Shown: positions 33,903 through 46,800 of the stretch, piece by piece
Position numbering within the stretch: position 1 is the stretch's first letter
Layout of the letters: each line of letters opens with the position of its first letter
DNA from: Anthopleura xanthogrammica
Lineage: Eukaryota; Cnidaria; Anthozoa; Actiniaria; Actiniidae
Direction: 5' to 3'
Assembly (NCBI GenBank): GCA_964019055.1
Contig: OZ025217.1
Span: 6,252,557 to 6,316,556, forward strand
Length of the DNA: 64,000 nt
Program-made: the position numbers and the translations under genes
Notes under the pieces: model-generated
Seen by the model: only the letters and a program-made list of their open reading frames with translations
Databases searched by the model: none
What the model was told of the DNA's origin: nothing

Positions 33903-34605
33903 GGTTTAACTTTGCCTTGTTTTTGATAACAAACCCCACGTGTATGTTTTCGTAAAAAAAAAATCGTTGCTTTTCAGCCAAACCGGCAAATTAAAACATA
34001 AATATTGTTATTAATTTTAAGTGTTTAACTTTGTCTTGTTTTTGATAACAAACCCCACGTGTATGTTTAAATTTTCCTGAAAAAAAAATCGTTACTTTTC
34101 AGCCAAACCGGCAAATTAAAACATAAATATTGTTATTAATTTTAAGTGTTTAACTTTGTCTTGTTTTTGATAACAAACCCCACGTGTATGTTTAAATTTT
34201 CCTGAAAAAAAAATCGTTACTTTTCAGCCAAACCGGCAAATTAAAACATGAATATTGTTATTAATTTTAAGTGTTGAACTTTGCCTTGTTTTTGATAACA
34301 AACCCCACGTGTATGTTTAAATTTTCCTGAAAAAAAAATCGTTACTTTTCAGCCAAACCGGCAAATTAAAACATAAATATTGTTATTAATTTTAAGTGTT
34401 TAACTTTGTCTTGTTTTTGATAACAAACCCCACGTGTATGTTTAAATTTTCCTGAAAAAAAAATCGTTACTTTTCAGCCAAACCGGCAAATTAAAACATA
34501 AATATTGTTATTAATTTTAAGTGTTTAACTTTGTCTTGTTTTTGATAACAAACCCCACGTGTATGTTTAAATTTTCCTGAAAAAAAAAATCGTTGTTTTT
34601 CATCC
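33903..34605. repeat. 125 bp minisatellite with CACGTG in each unit
   Basis: Six tandem units, with CACGTG cores at 33937, 34056, 34181, 34306, 34431 and 34556 (period 119 then 125). Each unit also has a poly(A)-rich stretch and CAGCCAAACCGGCAAATT. The array ends about 100 bp before the A3 promoter. A7 has two units (cores at 61814 and 61933), A4 has one intact and one mutated, and A1 has one mutated. CACGTG is the canonical E-box bound by bHLH factors; a regulatory role is inference. Confidence 0.9.
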
Positions 34606-34908
34606 CATCCTTTTTTAAGTAGACGTCAAACAAATTAGAACTCTTTTTAATCAATATTAGAAATTTCTATTTACAAGCAGCATAAATAGAAGTAAGCCAA
34701 ACCTCCCATCTCATTGCACTACGCAGCTCTTTCAAGCAAGGACAAAGACCAAGATACGTGAAGGTTTTCATCATCAAAGGTACGCTCCGTGATGCTGAGT
34801 GTTCCAGCTGAAGATACCGTAATTCAAAGTGACCAACTGAATTCAAATGCTGCGAGATTCCACCATGTTATATTTTTGATTTTCATTTCAGTTGTACTAA
34901 GCTCAGCC

Positions 34909-35017
34909 ATGTCCAGGATGAATATGTTTCTGCTATTGATCGTTTTGGGGGTGATCTGCATGCAGGCTGCCTACGCAGAGAAAAGAGAGATACTTGACGA
35001 GGTTTTGGACAAGCGCG
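34909..35017 (+). pseudogene. Orphan signal-peptide exon of type A gene (A3)
   Basis: An intact exon 2 with signal peptide and propeptide ending Lys-Arg, a good acceptor before 34892 and donor GGTAAGT after 35017, preceded by a TATA-like box (34681) and non-coding exon (to 34779). The mature-peptide exon is missing: sequence equivalent to A1 17143-18697 is deleted at a junction near 35751. No same-strand replacement exon was seen before the convergent A4 gene. Transcription may persist, but no Cys-rich peptide would be made. Confidence 0.8.
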
Positions 35018-36773
35018 GTAAGTTAAGATGTTAAGATAAAAGAAGAGACTGTAATGGTAACTTGATATTATAGGCATCACTCGCACTAGAAGCCATCACG
35101 AGTATAAGATCAGACCAAAAGCTACTCGTACCAATTATTTCAAATATTCTTTTTTTCAACGTTACGTTAGTGACTGAAACTCTTTAACAGGAGACGTTGT
35201 ACACTCATTTAGTTTTAAGTCATTAAAAGCTTCTCTGTTAAGTCACCTTAAGTAAGAGTATTCGTATTTAGATTTTTGTTTTCCCTTGGGAGTGTAGTCT
35301 TAGCATGGGAATTTAGTTTCCCCCTACTGCCCTCCTCTAACCACGTGCTCTACCTATTTATTTATTTTCATTTGTAATTGGTTACAAATAGTGATTAAAG
35401 AATAAAGAACCCGTGAAATAAAAATTACTTTTTAAAGTGTAATAGTCAAATAGACACAAAAGAAAACAATGGAATTAGGGTCTACTAAAGTGTATTAGTC
35501 TTACATCTATTTCACGAGTTTAGCTATAGCTATAGTGATTTCACTCTAGGAAACTGTAGAAACGTGTAGATTGAAGCACATTACCTAATCACATGTCAAA
35601 ACCACATTCACAATCACAATGGGCGACTAAAATCGAACAGTTGTAAAAAACAAAATGATTAAAAGAGCACCTCAATATTAGTGAAAAGGCGAGGTTTTTG
35701 TTCATCCAATTTGGTAATGAGGTTAGTAAGGATGAAGTCTGGAGAGACGATACCTGGTACATTTCTGGGTATTGTGTGATCATATTTTTAATTCTGATGG
35801 AAACTGAACTATATACATTGTATGATATAAGCACCAGCCACTGACCTCTGGTGTCCTCAACTTTTTCTCCTCCAAAATTTAAAGCTTTAGCTGTTTATTG
35901 TCTTAATTCCTCGATCGAGCGTTCTATACAGAGAAAAAAAAAATGGAAACGTATTAACAAGTATTAACTACTAAGAGAAAGAGAAAGAGTAAGACAGGAT
36001 ACCTTATTTTTCAAGCCAGAATCCGAGCCAGGATCCGAGCTAGGATTTGGGTTTTTATTATATGTTTCTATTAATTTTGTTCTGAAAATTTGACAAAATA
36101 AGTATATTCTGACGGCTGGAAATCGGAGCCTGATCTGAGTGGTACTAAGTGATGTGTTCGCAGGTAGCCCAAGGTAGGTTTCTATGGTTATGTTATTATG
36201 AGAAAATGTATGGTAAAAAGTACCTCTATTGCCGTGTGGTTAGATTTTTGAATCCAGTTTGAACATTTCAGTTTCTTTCCCTGTGACTATATGCTCGGCA
36301 GCCGGGAATGTTTTCACTTGATGGACGCACTATGCCCTGCCGGCAGTCCAAACTTTTGCAAATAATTCATTCGGCTAAACAACCCAATTCAATGCCATTA
36401 CTACTCTGTCTTTGGTGAGAAATATCAAGAGCTTTTCCTGAGCTTTTATAAATTTTTATTTGAGGTTTTTTTCCTTCCTAAAATACGAAAGACTCTCTTC
36501 AGTCGTAGCACTACATCTTAGAACTACCAACTGAAGGTGGTAGCTAGGAACTTTGAAGTTTGATGTCGCGACAGAACGTCGCCACTGCACAAATGAAACA
36601 AACGGAAACAAACTGTTGGTTCAACACAGGCTGTCCACAGACAACTTTCAACATTTTTCTGGCTACTAAAAATTCTCGCATATGTTCTGTTCTCATGAGC
36701 AACCCATACGGGCCGAATATATCATTGCTTCGAAGCAATCAGTAGGCTTGTTGCAAATAATTTGGTAAAAAAT
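35018..36773. other. A3 downstream sequence and deletion junction
   Basis: Matches A1 16366-17142, then jumps at about 35751 to the equivalent of A1 18698-19517. About 190 bp near 36404-36600 have no counterpart in A1. No gene seen. Confidence 0.65.
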
Positions 36774-36839
36774 CAGGCTCGGATCCTGGCTCGGATCCTG
36801 GCTCGGATCCTGGCTCGTATCCTGGCTCGGATCCTGGCT
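36774..36839. repeat. 12 bp minisatellite, short allele
   Basis: Five copies of the GGCTCGGATCCT unit, against about 14 in the paralogous array at 19518-19690. Confidence 0.9.
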
Positions 36840-36875
36840 TTTCTGTTAGTTTATCTCAGAGAAAGAGAAAGAGAA

Positions 36876-37205
36876 ACAGCGCCGCATTATGTTCACAGCG
36901 CCGCGTCATGATCAAAGCGCCGCGTCATGATCACACCACCGCAGCATGTTGAAAGCGCTGCATTTAGTGCACAGAGCCGAAGTATGTTCACAGCGCCGCG
37001 TCATGATCACACCACCGCAGCATGTTGAAAGCGCAGCATTTAGTGCACAGAGCCGAAGTATGTTCACAGCGCCGCGTCATGATCACACCACCGCAGCATG
37101 TCGACAGCGCCGTATTTAGTGCACAGAGCTGAAGTATGTTCACAGCACCGCGTCATGATCCACCACCGTATTCTTACCACAGCGTCGCATATAATGTTGA
37201 CAGCG
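36876..37205. repeat. CAGCGCCGCGTCATGATC-type minisatellite, second copy
   Basis: Paralogue of 19722-20000 with an additional higher-order block, so it is longer although the neighbouring 12 bp array is shorter. Confidence 0.85.
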
Positions 37206-37400
37206 CCGTAAAACTTCAATATCTGCGCTTAACATCGTTCAGATACATAAGTATACTCTTTAGACCTTTACTAAAAAATAGAATATAGTCATACTCACTT
37301 GACCAATCAGCAAACAGCATTTTAATGCTCTGTATCCCATAGAGAAACTAGGGTGTCAAGTGGTGGGGGCATAAAAGCACAGGGAAAATACGGGATTATT

Positions 37401-37540
37401 AATTAGTATTCTCTAAGATAGACATTAGTATTCCCTATATAGGGAATACTAATAAGGCCTTTTGTTTTCTTTTTGTTTCGAGGTCTTATTAGTATTCACT
37501 ATATAGGGAATACTAATGTCTAACTTAGAAAATACTAATT
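37401..37540. mobile_element. 140 bp palindromic MITE, second copy
   Basis: Near-identical to 20194-20333. It has a perfect 30 bp internal palindrome and a second near-perfect one. Confidence 0.75.
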
Positions 37541-37619
37541 GAATAAACCTGTATTTCCCCTGAGCTTCAAGACTCTTTCCATTTTGACACCTTAGTATTA
37601 TTACTCTATTGGATATACA

Positions 37620-39424
37620 GAAAATTATTCAATGTCCCCCTTACCAAAATATTGAAGTCCTAGAGTTCTAAATCATCTCTGAAATACCGTACTATATAGC
37701 TCATGCTAGCAAATTCAATTAACGTTGTCGTGTTGTGTCTTTTCCCGTAAAATCGAAATATCAAATTTTGGAAGCATTTCTGTGATTTCTTTGAATCGAT
37801 TCTAAACCACGTCTTGCCAATATTCAGCTTTCAAACGGCAACTTATTTGCGTTCTTTGACGTATTACTAATTTAGATAAGTTTTGGTTCCTTACCGGCGT
37901 ATGCACATGGTATTGGAGTAGCCACTTTCGTCTCTTCACGTTACAGTTACAACTGACTATGTAAATTCTCGATTAAAATTCTTAAGTCTCGAGGGACAGA
38001 CCATATAGCATTTAATTGTATTTCTGTTATTTCAAAGCTAAAAAAATATGTCGTATATTACTTTTATTCGAAGATTCATTTTCTCTTGGGAGGGGGACAA
38101 AAAAACGTAGCAAACAAATGTATACAAACAATGATCTCGTGAGTATGACTTTATATTCTAAATCAGTTAGAGAATAAACGCGAGTGCTTTAGTGGGATTT
38201 AAAGCTCCTCGCAATGCTCGGAGCTCTAAATTTCGCTCTCGTGGCTTTCTATCAATGCTCGGAGCTCTAAATCCCATAAAGCACTCGCGTTTATTCTCTA
38301 ACCCTTACAAAAAGCAGCCAGAAATGATGCCTGTTTGAATATTTAGACAGGCAAAGAGATCACGTAACGCAATGTGCGCAGCGCCATTTTATTATGCACT
38401 TATACGTTAAAAACTTAGTTTTCATTGCTCTGTATCTCCAAAACTAATGAAAACATCTCTTCTTCATATCTAGATAAGAATCTATCCGAAAATATACAAC
38501 TATAATTCATTCTCTTTATATTAAAGACATTTAAGAGTTGTAGTGTCCACCCCCATTTTTTAACGGTGATACTGAATTCTCCCAGTTGGCATCTCTTTGC
38601 TTCCGCGATATTTTAGTTATAGTTTTTCCCCCGCAATTTTGGCGATAACAGCCCTCCCCCAAGTTTTTATGTCCTTCCGCCACCTATGTAGACGGTCAGA
38701 GAAAATATAATAGTCAACATGAATATCAAGATTTGGTCATTGAGTAAGTAATTGCTGCGAGCCGATAGGCGAGCAGCAACACTAATCTTGGCTTTTGGGA
38801 ACCCTGTGTGTGCCGTTTATAATCCATGAAAAAACTGGATATTGTATCTCCTGTGTCTGTCATTCATTTAGCAGAGCAAGCAGTCAGTATTATTTATCAT
38901 GGATGTACGTGACGTACTGCATGCACACAGCGCAGTGGGACTTCGTTTATATAGTCTTGGTGACGGTCGGGTCTTGTTTAATATGCTTAAAGGTTGTTTT
39001 CAAGAAAGATTTCAATTAGAACTACCGTATATTGTGAAAATTAAAATTGTCTAAGAAAGAAATTCCAAATAATACGACTCTGCGAGTATTACGAAGGCAG
39101 TTTATCTAAAGCTAATTTACATAAATTTAAACTCAAGGGTTCCTAGTCTCTAGACTTTATAAAACACAATTAAAAAGTAGAAAATGCGGAGATAATGCGG
39201 AAAAAGGAGCAAAAGGGCATCAATTATTGCACAAAGATCATCTTCGAATCGTTTTTCCCTTAATATCAATTTAAGAATGATTATTTTTTTTACCGAACTG
39301 TTATACAGTTTGTTTATTCGACCATGCACTACCAGTATCCGGCCATAAAAATGTTCTGTCGCTTTTTCATAGGTATCAATTTGAAAGACAAAAACGAACA
39401 AACAAACAAACAAGTAAACAAGTT
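37620..39424. other. Convergent spacer A3/A4, no gene seen
   Basis: AT-rich sequence unique within the window apart from the foldback at 38166-38302. Short frames such as 38795-39019 show no recognisable domain. Confidence 0.5.
38166..38302. mobile_element. 137 bp foldback element
   Basis: The ends are perfect inverted repeats of about 26 bp (GTTAGAGAATAAACGCGAGT...), enclosing two direct copies of AATGCTCGGAGCTCTAAAT. Typical of a MITE or hairpin element; no coding capacity. Confidence 0.75.
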
Positions 39425-39704
39425 TAAAATGTTGCTGACTACCTTCAAGGCTCTTCATGGTTCTGCTCCCGCTTATATCTCCGTGCTTCTACAAGAATAC
39501 AAGCTTGCAGGCTCGCTGAGATCTTCTAAACAAAGTCTGCTGTCGGTTCCTAGTACCTTCACTTCGAATTATGGTGACCGCGCTTTGTCAGTTGCTGGCC
39601 CTACATTATTGAACTCATTACAAGAAACTATCAGGAAATCGAACAATCTTACCGAATTTAAATCGTTACTGAAAACTCAACTTTATCAATCAGCATACTC
39701 TTAA
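39425..39704 (+). pseudogene. LINE RT C-terminal relic
   Basis: Encodes FKMLLTTFKALHGSAPAYIS followed by the usual C-terminal region of the same CR1/L2-like family as 21420-22140, ending at a stop after SAYS. It retains the family's natural 3' end but lacks all upstream domains. Confidence 0.8.
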
Positions 39705-40462
39705 TTTTAAAACTACGAACCATAGTGCATTGAGGTAGCAGAATGCGTTCTATAGGTACTGTTTATTGTTATTATCACACAACACCAAGAAATGTACCAA
39801 GATGAGCTAACACAACATCACAGTACGTGGGCGAACCACATCGGAGTTTGAGGATGCAGAACAGGCAGTTCAAAATAATTGTCCTCAGATTCAGCCTCAT
39901 CGCTAGAATCGTACTCTAAATATTATTCGAATACAGAGTTCAATTTCATTTTTTACTTCCCATAAAAAAAACGCGCAAGTTATATCAGTGAGAACAAGAT
40001 GCCTTGACGTTCTGCAACTTTTATTGATTGTTTAATTCATGTTTGTCATACATTGCTTATCTTGGCCGTTATCAAAAGAATCATTATTATTAATTTATTT
40101 TGTTATTTTTGATATTATTTTCTTATTAAGTTAATCTTTTGTCAGTCTTGTTCAGTAGATGGGTCTCATCACTTCTTCACGATCGGCCAGTTAACTTGGT
40201 GGTTTTCTATTAATCACGACTAGAGAAAGTAAAATCGTTATTAGTTACTACAGTATTTAGAGTGTAACCATTAAATTATATCTTTTTTTTTTGCCACTAT
40301 TTCTTTTTGAGAATTTTGCCAACCACTCCCAGGAAGAAAATCGAAGGAAAGAAAATGGTAGTTGGGAAAAATTTGTGTTTCCTTTCTACTCCTATGATAT
40401 ATATATTTAGGCTCTACTCAAGTATTGAGCACTCTTCTACGTTAAGGATACCTGATTTTAGC

Positions 40463-43400
40463 GACACGGCTTAAAAACGTCTGCGCATGCGCAAAATCTT
40501 GAGAAACAAAATGGCGGACGCGTTGGAGTTTCCCGCGCTTGAAAACACCTTTGGCATTGAATTGGTCTTAGCACCTTATTTTGATCGTGATGTCTAATCG
40601 GTCTTGGTGAAATGATCTAGAGGGCTTATTGAAAGTATATGTATTCTTTAGATCTACGTAAAAGTTCTTATCGATTTGAGAATTAAGTTTGTTTTTTGAT
40701 GACAAAAGTACTGCTCCTGGGAAAAATCCATGTGAGTAACACTCGTATTTTGATCTGTGATAAGGTCAGAACAACTGTGATAAGCTTTTAATTTTGATAT
40801 TTTGTTCGTTGTTCTCCATTTATCAACATACCAAATGAGCTGGTTGTTCTGAGCTTGAGCTGTGAAACGCCAGCTTGCTAAAGTATGAAAATACGTATCG
40901 TAAAAGAGGACCTTCGAAAACCACATACCTTGACTATTGACGTGAAAGAATCAAAAGTTTATCGACACTTTAAGATATCTGTAAAGCTAAGTTTCTACTT
41001 AATTTTGTAGAATATGGCATATCTATTTCGACTATCCAGGTTCTTTAGAAGGTCATCGAAAAATCAAACGACGAGATAAATTATTCTGTATTTCGACAAC
41101 AAAATCACAAATCATCGAAAATACTGACTTAAGTCCCCTTCGTGTTTTTGAATTTATAAGGTCAGGACAACATATATAAGCTTGAGATTTTAATATATTG
41201 CTTATTATTTGCCATTACACAAAATATCAAATGAGCTCTTTATTCTGAGTTTGAGCTCTTGAGTAATTTCTGTTTCATTAAGTAAATTTTTCATGGCTGA
41301 GATTATCCGATAAAATTCAAGAACTAACGATCATCAATCCTGCTATTTTCTTGCTAACACACCTGTCCAAAATCCTCCAAAGCGATTCAATATTAAACAA
41401 TATGATAGCAATTCCTTAATTTAAAATCCGAATACAATCAACTGTTATAAAAAGATTACTATAGCTTTAACCTGTTCTGCATCATGTGTTAGAAGCAAGG
41501 GTTAATATGATGCCATGAATTTAGAACAATCACAAACTAAATCAATAATTTACATACATAGCTAATTTCTTTTTGCATTTTCACTAAAATATTTCATCCT
41601 CATACTCATTTAATAGGAGCATTTCAGTTATACAGTAGGTGTAGTTTCCTTTTCTTAGGGAGGGTGGGGGGGGGGGCATCAAAACAATTCAGTTAAAAAG
41701 GTTATTTGTTTTCATTATCAGTTCTGATACATCACAATTTTTTAAGAACATAGATATTTCTCAGAGAAAACTGAGAAAACTATGTTTGGCAAAAGTATTC
41801 GGACTCAGGCAAAGGTGGGGATAAAAAGGGAATAGAGAAAAAATAGGATAAAAGTATAATCAGGGTGCATGTGTGTCTGTGAAGAGGGGTAATATGAAAA
41901 AAAATTGAATGTTGTGAATGCAATAAATGTGAAGATAAAATATGGTAGCGGGAGAGTGATGAAGGGGGAGGAAGGGTGCATGGTATGTGGGCAGAAGCAT
42001 TTGGTCGTGCTAGACGTATAAAATAGTAATGGTATAATGTAGATTGATACCAATGGTGCAATAAATAGTACTTAGTAGATTTTTTTGAAAATAAAATTTA
42101 TCATTTATCATTTATCATGATACAAAAGTCTAATGCAAAATGTTGAGACTCAAAAAATGCTTGAATCAGCCATTTTAGACTGCATGAGGTTTAGTTAAAC
42201 AGGATAGTGGGAAGAGGGGGGTCATGGTACTTCACCATGGTTTCAGAATATCTCATGAGGGGGGGGGGGGGCAGAAAAAATTCACTTATGACATCAGGGG
42301 GGCTTCCAAAAAACATAAGGGAAAAACATTAAAATTGTCATAGCCCCCCATCTACATAAATTATGAATCCCGGCCCAACCCCTTCAGCCTGTTGTGAAAA
42401 GAGTATATCAGTGTATGTCACTCTCTTTTTCTCTATTTATTCCATATAATATCATTGTTCTGATAGAAATATAATGAATGAAACACAGTTGCCTGACCTC
42501 TGTAGTTTATCAATAAACTATTCCAAAAGAGCTTTCAACAATTTTTTAGTTCCAAAAAAAAGCAGCATTTTCAGTATTAGAAACTGAAAAGATTTAAAAA
42601 AAGGAATTAATGACTGATTATTCTATTTCCAGAAAGGCAAACGCAGTGTTACAATATTTATGCTTTCAACAAAAGTGTGACCAGGATAAGTTTACAACTA
42701 TCTTATCACCTTATCTACTAAACTAGTGTCGGTATCAAATGAGGTATACTCATAAAGCAATGTAAAGGATATATACTATCATAAATGGGTTGTTTCAAGT
42801 AAAACTTACATGAACTGAACCCCTTCTAAGGCTTCATGCATCATAAGGGACTTACAGTATATTCCTTTAATACATTTATAAATTTTTTGTAGATTGGTAG
42901 ATGGAAAAATCTATCTACTTTGGGTCTAAACTTCCATAACATGGGCTTTCTACTGTGTGTGTCTGTGTGTCAAAATAATGAAGGATATATTATTCATGAG
43001 CTATTCACAGAAATGAGGAAAACTAAGACTTTTCTATTTTTAATGTTTTTGCTAGTACTTATCTAGGGGAGTATCTGATTATAACAGCTGGCTTTGGACA
43101 CAATTTTTGACCTTGACAAGTACTGAATAGAGAAAAAACACTGTATGCAGAGTTGGCATTGATGCAGAGTTGGCATTGACTTAAGTATAAAAACCTTTGT
43201 TTTCGAATGATAACCCACAGTTATCATATGCTTCCAGTTCCAGCAGTTCCCACTTTACAAGAGAGATTCTCCCATTTACAGTAGACATAATATCATGAGT
43301 TTTTCATTGATATTATAATATCAAAATGACATCACAGCAAAATAGCTTCTGTAGCATCATGTTGCTAATCATGAAAAGCCTCTCTTTCCTGCTGTATATT

Positions 43401-44077
43401 TTTTTTGAAACTTTTCATGTCTGCTTTCAAATATGCCTTGAAACTCATTTAAAGCTGGTTGAATAACCAGTGTCCCTATTTTTCCCCCGAGAAACAACCG
43501 ATAGGAAGAATTATCAAGGATTCTATCACATGTACACGATATCGAAATTGGAGCAAGTACTGTACCAGAATTTATACAGTACAGCGTCTCTGTTGAAAGT
43601 ATTTTACATAATATTCGGGGTTTAGCATGCTCATCTCTAGCTTTTATTACGAATTTTAAAACTTACAGCATCCATGACTATATTTACTTGATTATCTTGA
43701 CAATCAATAAGCATTTGAAGTTCAGAATCCAGAAATAGAATTGGAACAAGAAAGCAATAATTGTATTTTTTATCGAAGTATCTGCACTTTGACATCTTGT
43801 TTTTTGTTCGAATCAGACAGAAAACTTGACAATTCACCATTCACATAACATCGTGATGCTTATCTGTCTCCTTTTCTTGATCATCTACTAACTATAATCC
43901 ATCCATATGAGAAAAAAACTTCGGTTTTTGGAAGAAAAAGTGCTCGACAATCCTCGACAATAATTCATCCTCGTCCGCCATTTTGCACTGACGCCTGCGA
44001 TAAATTCAGCGGAAAACCACACTGTGCACCCTCAGTTAATATTTACATTAGCCAATCAGACGTTTTTAAGCCGTGTC
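40463..44077. mobile_element. 3.6 kb TIR element with 9 bp target duplication
   Basis: The ends are GACACGGCTTAAAAACGTC and its complement, flanked by GATTTTAGC on both sides (40454-40462 and 44078-44086). The uninterrupted site occurs at about 18005-18030. A 9 bp duplication is typical of Mutator-like elements, but no transposase is seen, so the superfamily is a guess. Near each end and pointing inward is AAAATGGCGGACG with a short frame: 26 codons from 40511 (+), and about 29 codons from about 43983 (-). These look like first exons or captured promoters. The interior is AT-rich, with G runs at about 41665 and 42260. Confidence 0.82.
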
Positions 44078-44621
44078 GATTTTAGCAATAAATATTTAGC
44101 TAATGAATAACCAAGTTTTATCTACTTAATTTGAATACTATTGGGAGTTAGCGAAGATTAACCTGTTCAAATAACAGTGTTAGCCAGGATAATTGGCACT
44201 TTTTATACTAAAGACGAAAAATGCGTCCGTGGCTGCGTTTAGTGTAAAAATGCAGAAAATATTAGCCGAATTTGACGATCTAACGATCGAATTATGGTGA
44301 ATTATAGCAAGAAAAACTGACGCGCTGTCAACAGTAGTATTTATTTCGTATCAAGTTATAGGTTTTTTAACTTTCTTCGTCTGTTGCCTGTCTTTATACT
44401 TTCAGACCATTGTACTTTCCGACGACGTTCTTAAATAATTCATCGTTCAAGGTCCATCTAATCAACTAGTGCATCTGAACGCATAATGCGTCTTGTGCTC
44501 GTCTTCATATTTTACGAACTTAGAGACGCATAAAAAGACGCACTGAAAACGTTTGCCCAAGTTCATCCGGACATATGTTGCGTCTCTAGTATAAAAACAG
44601 CCATTGAAGTAAACACGATAC

Positions 44622-45487
44622 TTACCAGCAACATCTGTCGCGATTCCTGGGACACGAAAATTCTCTTTCACAGTGGTGATATCCTCCACCACAAGGAGAG
44701 CGATAGTACAAGCAGTACCCATGTGCTACACCACAATCAGCTGTGAATATTCAATCAAATATAAATAATATTACAAGTCAGCTTCCACAAACATCATGAT
44801 TTAAAGGCCAACCGATAAGCTTAGTTGGTTGAGCTGATCGGATTTTCGTATGGGAGGTCGTACGGTGTCTTAAAATATATAACTGACGAGAAAGTGCTGC
44901 CTTTCTAATAACATTTAAAAATGGTTAGAATTTTAAGTGGTTCGGATGACCACTTTGACTTATGGCGGCATCGTCTCTCCACACTTCATCCTTACTAACC
45001 TTCATTACCAAATTGGATGAACAAAAACCTCGCCTTTTCACTAATTTTGTGGTGCTCTTTCCATCATTTTGTTTTTTACAACTGTTCGATTTTAGTCGCC
45101 CATTGTGATTGTGAATGTGGTTTTGACATGTGATTAGGTAATGTGCTTCAATCTACACGTTTCTACAGTTTCCTAGAGTGAAATCACTATAGCTATAGCT
45201 AAACTCGTGAAATAGATGTAAGACTAATACACTTTAGTAAACCCTAATTCCATTGTTTTCATTTGTGTCTATTTGACTATTACACTTTAAAAAGTAATTT
45301 TTATTGCACGGGTTTAGTGATTTCACTTTATACAGTTATCATTACAGCTTCATATATTATCTTAACATCTTAACTTACCGCGCTTGTCCAAAACCTCGTC
45401 AAGTATCTCTCTTTTCTCTGCCGAGGCAGCCTGCATGCAGATAACTCCCAAAACGATCAATAGCAGAAACATATTCATCCTGGACAT
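44622..45487 (-). CDS. Type A secreted cysteine-rich peptide precursor (A4)
   Basis: Exon 2 (acceptor side at 45504) codes from Met 45487 to 45379; exon 3 codes from 44740 to the stop at 44622-44624, with AATAAA at 44340-44345. The signal peptide ends in SA rather than YA before Glu-Lys-Arg, and the propeptide ends Lys-Arg at the intron. Exon 3 has the same seven-Cys spacing and RCCW-stop end as A1, but Gly-Gly replaces Arg-Lys after the third Cys. The promoter has CATAAATAG at 45701-45709. It is divergent from B5, 4.25 kb away. Same uncertainty as A1 about a further exon at the stop-overlapping donor. Confidence 0.72.
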
Positions 45488-45709
45488 GGCTGAGCTTAGT
45501 ACAACTGAAATGAAAATCAAAAATGTAACATGGTGGAATTTGGCAGCATTTGAATTTGGTTACCTTGAATTACGGTATCTTCAGCTGGAACACTCAGCAT
45601 CACAGAACGTACCTTTGATTGAGAACCTTCACGTATCTTGGTCTTTGTCCTTGCTTGGAAGAGCTGCGTAGTGCAATAAGATGGAAGGTTTGGCTTACTT
45701 CTATTTATG

Positions 45710-46800
45710 CTGCTTGTAAATAGAAATTTCTGGTTTAATTGCTTTATTTTTCCTTTATGCTAATAGTTCTAATATTAATTAAAAATAGTTTTAATTTGTT
45801 TGACGTCAACTAAAAAAAAGGTGGGAAGAAAAACAACGATTTTTTCCCCCAGGAAAACATACACGTGGGGTTTGTTATCAAAAACAAGACAAAGTTAAAC
45901 ACTTAAAATTAATAACAATATTCATGTTTTAATTTGCCGGCTTGGATGAAAAGCAACGATTTTTTTCCACGAAAACATACATGTGGGGTTTGTTATCAAA
46001 AACAAGGCAAAGTTCAACACTTACTGATAATAATAACCAAATTGTGTTAAATAATATATATTTTCTTCGACGATTAAATAGCCAAAGACAGAACGTAGCC
46101 TTTTCTTGATTCACTAGCCCTTTCCGTTTAGTTGTTTTGCCGTTTCAGTGTTTATAATAAATAATAATTTGAAATTTATATTGTGTATGTTCCATGGAAA
46201 GATGTTCACATGTGTTTTCAAGATAATGATATTTTCAGTTCTTCGTGCTACTCATTACGCTTCTTTCGTGCTTAGCAACAACCCGCGTGCATCCATGCAT
46301 GACTCGATAGATTCACACTACCTATAAATTATTTCTTAAAAATACCATCCTTGCTAGGAATATGGTACAAAAGTCTTAGGAATGTGAACTAAAAGAAGGA
46401 AAAGTATATTTTCGTAGTGACAATATAATGTTTATCACTAACAGATTGGGAATAGGCGAACTTTCCTCATTAGCATATCAATTGATGATCATTCATATCA
46501 TTCACTGAATGTTATCGTGTAACATTTTTGGTTATTGCTCTGCACCTTTTAGAAGTGTGTTTCGGCCACTTTACAGGATATTTGGTAAACTTTTTTCAGA
46601 ATTATCACAAAAAAGAGTAAAACTAAGGAAACCTGAAAAACGTCATCTTGAAAACACTGAAACGTGGCAAACAACTAAAGGGAAAGGGCTTGTGAATCAA
46701 AAAAGGCTACGTTCTGTCTTTGGCTATTTAAATTGTAGAAGAAAAGATTTTTCTATTTTTTTGAACTAACATCAAGGTGTGGTTATTATGTAGTTGCAGT
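45710..46800. other. Upstream flank of A4
   Basis: Inverted counterpart of the A7 upstream flank. Contains one CACGTG unit (45863) and one CACATG variant (about 45980). Part of the flank repeat is deleted (the 77-codon frame is lost at about 46530). No gene seen. Confidence 0.6.

Noticed and set aside
34000..34590. CRISPR-like regular array
   Set aside because: The 125 bp units are tandem with no short repeat and variable spacer structure, in a eukaryotic context.
41780..42061. 93- and 82-codon Tyr/Ser/His-rich frames on the minus strand
   Set aside because: Low-complexity pyrimidine-rich sequence inside a non-coding transposon, with overlapping frames and no recognisable domain.
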